DNA of 64,000 nt from Bacteroidales bacterium (lineage in GTDB: Bacteria; Bacteroidota; Bacteroidia; Bacteroidales; UBA932), in assembly GCA_024402115.1 (NCBI GenBank), contig JAKSJQ010000005.1:16564-80563 (forward strand). Reading direction: 5' to 3'. The position numbers were made by a program, and so were the translations under genes. The notes under the pieces are model-generated. The model did not search any database. It was not told the DNA's origin and saw only the letters and a program-made list of their open reading frames with translations. Every line of letters begins with the position of its first letter. The stretch's first letter is position 1. Positions 61,703 through 64,000 of the stretch are shown one piece after another.

Positions 61703-63052
61703 TCACTTGCTCCACTCCCAAGTGGTTCGCTCGATGTCCTCTTCGATCAGCGGGTTGCCGCTCTGAACCTCGATGAAAGTGAGTTCAGTGAGGGCCTTGA
61801 TGGCGTGCCAGTGCTCAACCGGAATTACTACCGTCTCGCCGGCCTGCACATAGATCTCGGTCCCGTCAAGGACGAAGATGCCCTTGCCTTCCACGAAGGT
61901 CCATGTCTCGGAACGGTGGTGGTGGATCTGGTAGCTGATGTTCCTTCCGGGTTTCAGAGTGATGGTCTTCGTGAGCGCATGGCGGCCGTCAGCATAGTAG
62001 CTGTCGTCAAGCACACGGTATGTTCCCCACCTGCGCTCTTCGTACATCGGACGTGGGGTGAGGTTCGTGACTGAGTTCTTGATCTCTCCGGAGTGCTCCT
62101 TGCTGCAGACGAGTATGCCATCCGGACATGCCGCTACGACTATGTCCTTGAGCCCATCTACATAGATCGGATTCTGGAGCTCGTTGATGACATGGGTGTT
62201 CTCGCAATGAGGGCCCATCACGGCATTGCCTATCGTGTTCTTTCTTATCTTGCCGCAGAGGGTGGCCCAGTCTCCGAGGTCTTTCCATTCACCCTCGAAC
62301 GGCACCACCGCCACCGACTTCGCTTTCTCCACGACCTCGCAGTCAAAGGAGATCTTCGGGAGTTCGGAGTAGCGGCTGCGGATGGTCTCGATGCTGCCTT
62401 CGACTGGGAGGTATCGGCCAACGATCTCGAGGAGGTATCCCAGTCGGAAGGCGAAGACTCCTCCGTTCCAGTAGGCTCCTATCTTTATCAGTTCCTTGGC
62501 GAGCTGCCTGTCGGGTTTCTCGATGAAGCTTTCCACGAGCCTGTAGCCCTGGGTTCCATTGTCGGCTGCCGGCTTGACGTATCCGAATTCCTCGGACGGA
62601 GATGCCGGAGGGATGCCCATCAGGACGATGTCTGCAGCTCCTGCATCAACTGTCTCCACCATCTTCTTGACGGTCTCGAAGTATCCTGTGTCGGTGTATG
62701 GGTCGCAAGGCATGAGGACCACGATTTCGTCATCCGTACAGCCTTTCTCGAGCTTGAGGTACGATGCAGCAAGGGCAGCTGCAGGGAAGGTCTTGCGCCT
62801 TTCGGGTTCTGCGACTGCCGTCACGCTGTCACCGAGCTGGTTTGTGATTATGTCGAGACAGCTCTTGTCGCTTGCTATAGTGATATCTTCTGAGAGATCT
62901 GCCTCTCGTGCCTGACGCACCACTCTCTGGATCATGCTTTCCATCGTCCCGTCTTCCTTTTCGAGGAGCGGGAGGAACTGCTTTGAGCGCGCGTTGTTGC
63001 TGAGAGGCCACAGAAGCGAACCAGAGCCTCCGGATAATAGTACAAGTTGCAT
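61703..63052 (-). CDS. manC: Mannose-1-phosphate guanylyltransferase / mannose-6-phosphate isomerase
   Basis: A 449-residue two-domain enzyme of the ManC/CpsB type, making GDP-mannose for surface polysaccharide. The N-terminal transferase begins QLVLLSGGSGSLLWPLS and continues ARSKQFLPLL, VLMPCDPYTD and EKPDRQLAKELI. The C-terminal cupin isomerase domain (about 335-445) is complete: RRWGTYRVLDD, ISYQIHHHRSETW and VEHWHAIKAL. The usual Arg of GGxGxRLWPLS is Leu here, which is unusual in a nucleotide-binding loop. First gene of the 59.4-63.1 kb group. Confidence 0.93.
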   Translation of the reverse strand: MQLVLLSGGSGSLLWPLSNNARSKQFLPLLEKEDGTMESMIQRVVRQAREADLSEDITIASDKSCLDIITNQLGDSVTAVAEPERRKTFPAAALAASYLKLEKGCTDDEIVVLMPCDPYTDTGYFETVKKMVETVDAGAADIVLMGIPPASPSEEFGYVKPAADNGTQGYRLVESFIEKPDRQLAKELIKIGAYWNGGVFAFRLGYLLEIVGRYLPVEGSIETIRSRYSELPKISFDCEVVEKAKSVAVVPFEGEWKDLGDWATLCGKIRKNTIGNAVMGPHCENTHVINELQNPIYVDGLKDIVVAACPDGILVCSKEHSGEIKNSVTNLTPRPMYEERRWGTYRVLDDSYYADGRHALTKTITLKPGRNISYQIHHHRSETWTFVEGKGIFVLDGTEIYVQAGETVVIPVEHWHAIKALTELTFIEVQSGNPLIEEDIERTTWEWSK

Positions 63053-63146
63053 CTTTCTATTCTATTGGCTGATAAATTTAGCGTTTCCGCCAGAAAGTAC
63101 CAAATTTTGTGGTCCGCGTCGGAAGAATGACCTCTATTCGGTTGAT

Positions 63147-63266
63147 CCGCGCCACGAACTCAAAAAAACAAGCAATTTTTGTCGTTCGCGGCAGTTGCAA
63201 GGCACCAGACCGGCAGATCCGCGTCACGAACTCAAAAAAACAATCAAATTTTGCAGTTCGCGTCAG
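63147..63266. repeat. Inverted-repeat family C, copies 3 and 4
   Basis: Units at 63147-63192 and 63218-63266: GCG-CACGAACTCAAAAAAA, an A/T middle, then GTTCGCG. Each forms a hairpin closed by CGAAC/GTTCG. A degenerate fifth unit may lie at 63088-63124. They occupy the 831-bp gap 63053-63883. Confidence 0.75.
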
Positions 63267-63410
63267 TCCTTAATACCGAATGTGCGAACTACTCGCCATC
63301 CGTCTTTGTCAAAGGGCGTTTCTTCCGTACTGAGACAGATAACTTATGATAATACTACATCTTATCACACAAATACGTGTCAAAATCCACAATAGGAACC
63401 TTGCTGCCGG

Positions 63411-63511
63411 TGTACGCTTCCCTATAAATGTACGCTTCCCTATAAATGTAAACTTCCCGTTTTTGTAGACATCCCAATTATTGTAGACATCCCAACGGGA
63501 AGTTTACAACG
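63411..63511. repeat. 18-bp iteron-like array closed by an inverted repeat
   Basis: Five degenerate units start at 63411, 63429, 63447, 63464 and 63482, each TGTA-n-n-C-(T/A)TCCC plus six variable bases. The first two are identical. Unit 3 with its first variable bases, TGTAAACTTCCCGTT, is repeated in exact reverse complement (AACGGGAAGTTTACA) at the array's end. No gene is convincing on either side up to 63883. Confidence 0.82.
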
Positions 63512-63883
63512 GCTAATCTTTAATAACCTGAGTGTTTGGTTATATAAAATTTTCGTACAATACCGTCAGAAGATTGTTCAACATTGAGCACCTCTTTGAC
63601 GGACTTGTCAAGGAGCTGACGTTCAAAATCTTTACCATCATCTCGTCCTCTTATGTGGTACACGACGGACGTAAGGTTCGCAAGAGAAAGGCACATTTTC
63701 GAAGGCAGAAACGCTAACGCGAAGGTCCATGCTGAAGCCCCGCCCCGCCATCGCCACCGTCATCGAAATCTCCGTCCCGCCCATGCCGGGTTCATGAAAA
63801 TGTGCACACAGCCCGAATCTCCGTTTCCGGGTTCATGGAAACCGACCGCACGTTCCAGGCTCATGGCAGCCGCAGGGAATATC

Positions 63884-64000
63884 CTACTCCCCCAACCTCT
63901 CCCTCAAAACATTCCAGAGGAACAGCGGATTGCCGAGCACATAGCGTACGTATTCCGGACCATGGTCGGCCAGTAATTCCAGCCTGAAATAGGCCAAAAT
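63884..64000 (-). CDS. C-terminal end of a gene cut by the right edge, possibly a glycosyltransferase
   Basis: On the minus strand the frame is open from the window edge to a TAG at 63884-63886, giving 38 residues that start ILAYFRLELLADHGPEY, run through VLGNPLFLWNVLRE and end RLGE. The amphipathic helical wording and its place beside manC resemble C-termini of polysaccharide glycosyltransferases, but the part seen is too short to be sure. The start is outside the window. Confidence 0.6.
   Translation of the reverse strand: MLAYFRLELLADHGPEYVRYVLGNPLFLWNVLRERLGE

Noticed and set aside
63411..63511. CRISPR array or phage attachment site
   Set aside because: Units are 18 bp with six-base variable parts, too short for spacers; no integrase is seen.
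63532..63717. A 61-codon plus-strand frame near the right end
   Set aside because: No start signal, no family, and a very basic shuffled C-terminus; likely chance in AT-rich DNA.

Overview
The window looks like a plant-polysaccharide-degrading member of the Bacteroidales (Bacteroidota), probably a gut or rumen lineage; I cannot fix the genus. The evidence is a SusC/SusD pair, glycoside hydrolases of families 43, 27, 51 and 115, fimbrillin, BACON, BspA-type leucine-rich repeat and Omp28 proteins, many lipoproteins, no strong Shine-Dalgarno sites, and repeated promoter -7 elements of the Bacteroidales form TAnnTTTG. Most of the window has fairly high GC. The surface-protein operon at 37.6-50.5 kb is visibly more AT-rich.

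Layout: 0-2.2 kb holds the tail of an unknown gene, an ECF sigma factor and its coupled membrane/beta-barrel protein. 2.3-5.9 kb has a GH43-GH27 pair. 5.9-12.8 kb, all on the minus strand, has a uracil permease, a possible nuclease-fold protein, a lipoprotein, guaBA and a PHP phosphoesterase. 13.1-17.9 kb is a SusC/SusD pair with no local hydrolase. 18-30 kb is mostly housekeeping and sugar metabolism: HAD hydrolase, htpG, acyltransferase, LuxR regulator, M20 dipeptidase, GH51 and galE, plus a thioredoxin-like lipoprotein.

30.1-37.4 kb (minus) is a tightly spaced run of six or seven genes: a repeat lipoprotein, a TlpA-like thioredoxin, a DUF6029-like outer-membrane protein, a BACON-Omp28 lipoprotein with CxxC, a DsbD-alpha-like anchored domain, a beta-rich lipoprotein and MtgA. 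It may be an envelope thiol-redox system. 37.6-50.5 kb (minus) is a five-gene operon of very large surface lipoproteins built from fimbrillin, BIG2, BACON and leucine-rich repeat modules; one of them carries an M64 metallopeptidase.

50.6-59.1 kb has proC, a GH115 alpha-glucuronidase, a phytase-like esterase, a cupin, a Blc lipocalin and a DNA glycosylase. 59.15-59.31 kb looks like a free-standing structured small RNA with its own promoter and terminator. 59.4-64 kb has an EEP phosphohydrolase, a nucleotidyltransferase, ManC and the end of one more gene cut by the right edge, suggesting surface polysaccharide synthesis. The GH43, GH27, GH51 and GH115 enzymes together point to hemicellulose side-chain removal (arabinose, galactose, glucuronate).

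The non-coding DNA is rich in repeats: two families of symmetric palindromes (three copies each) at gene ends, an inverted-repeat family with four clear copies, a 103-bp tandem array, and an 18-bp iteron-like array. Neighbouring genes between 50.6 and 61.7 kb also carry short low-complexity insertions in otherwise ordinary enzymes.
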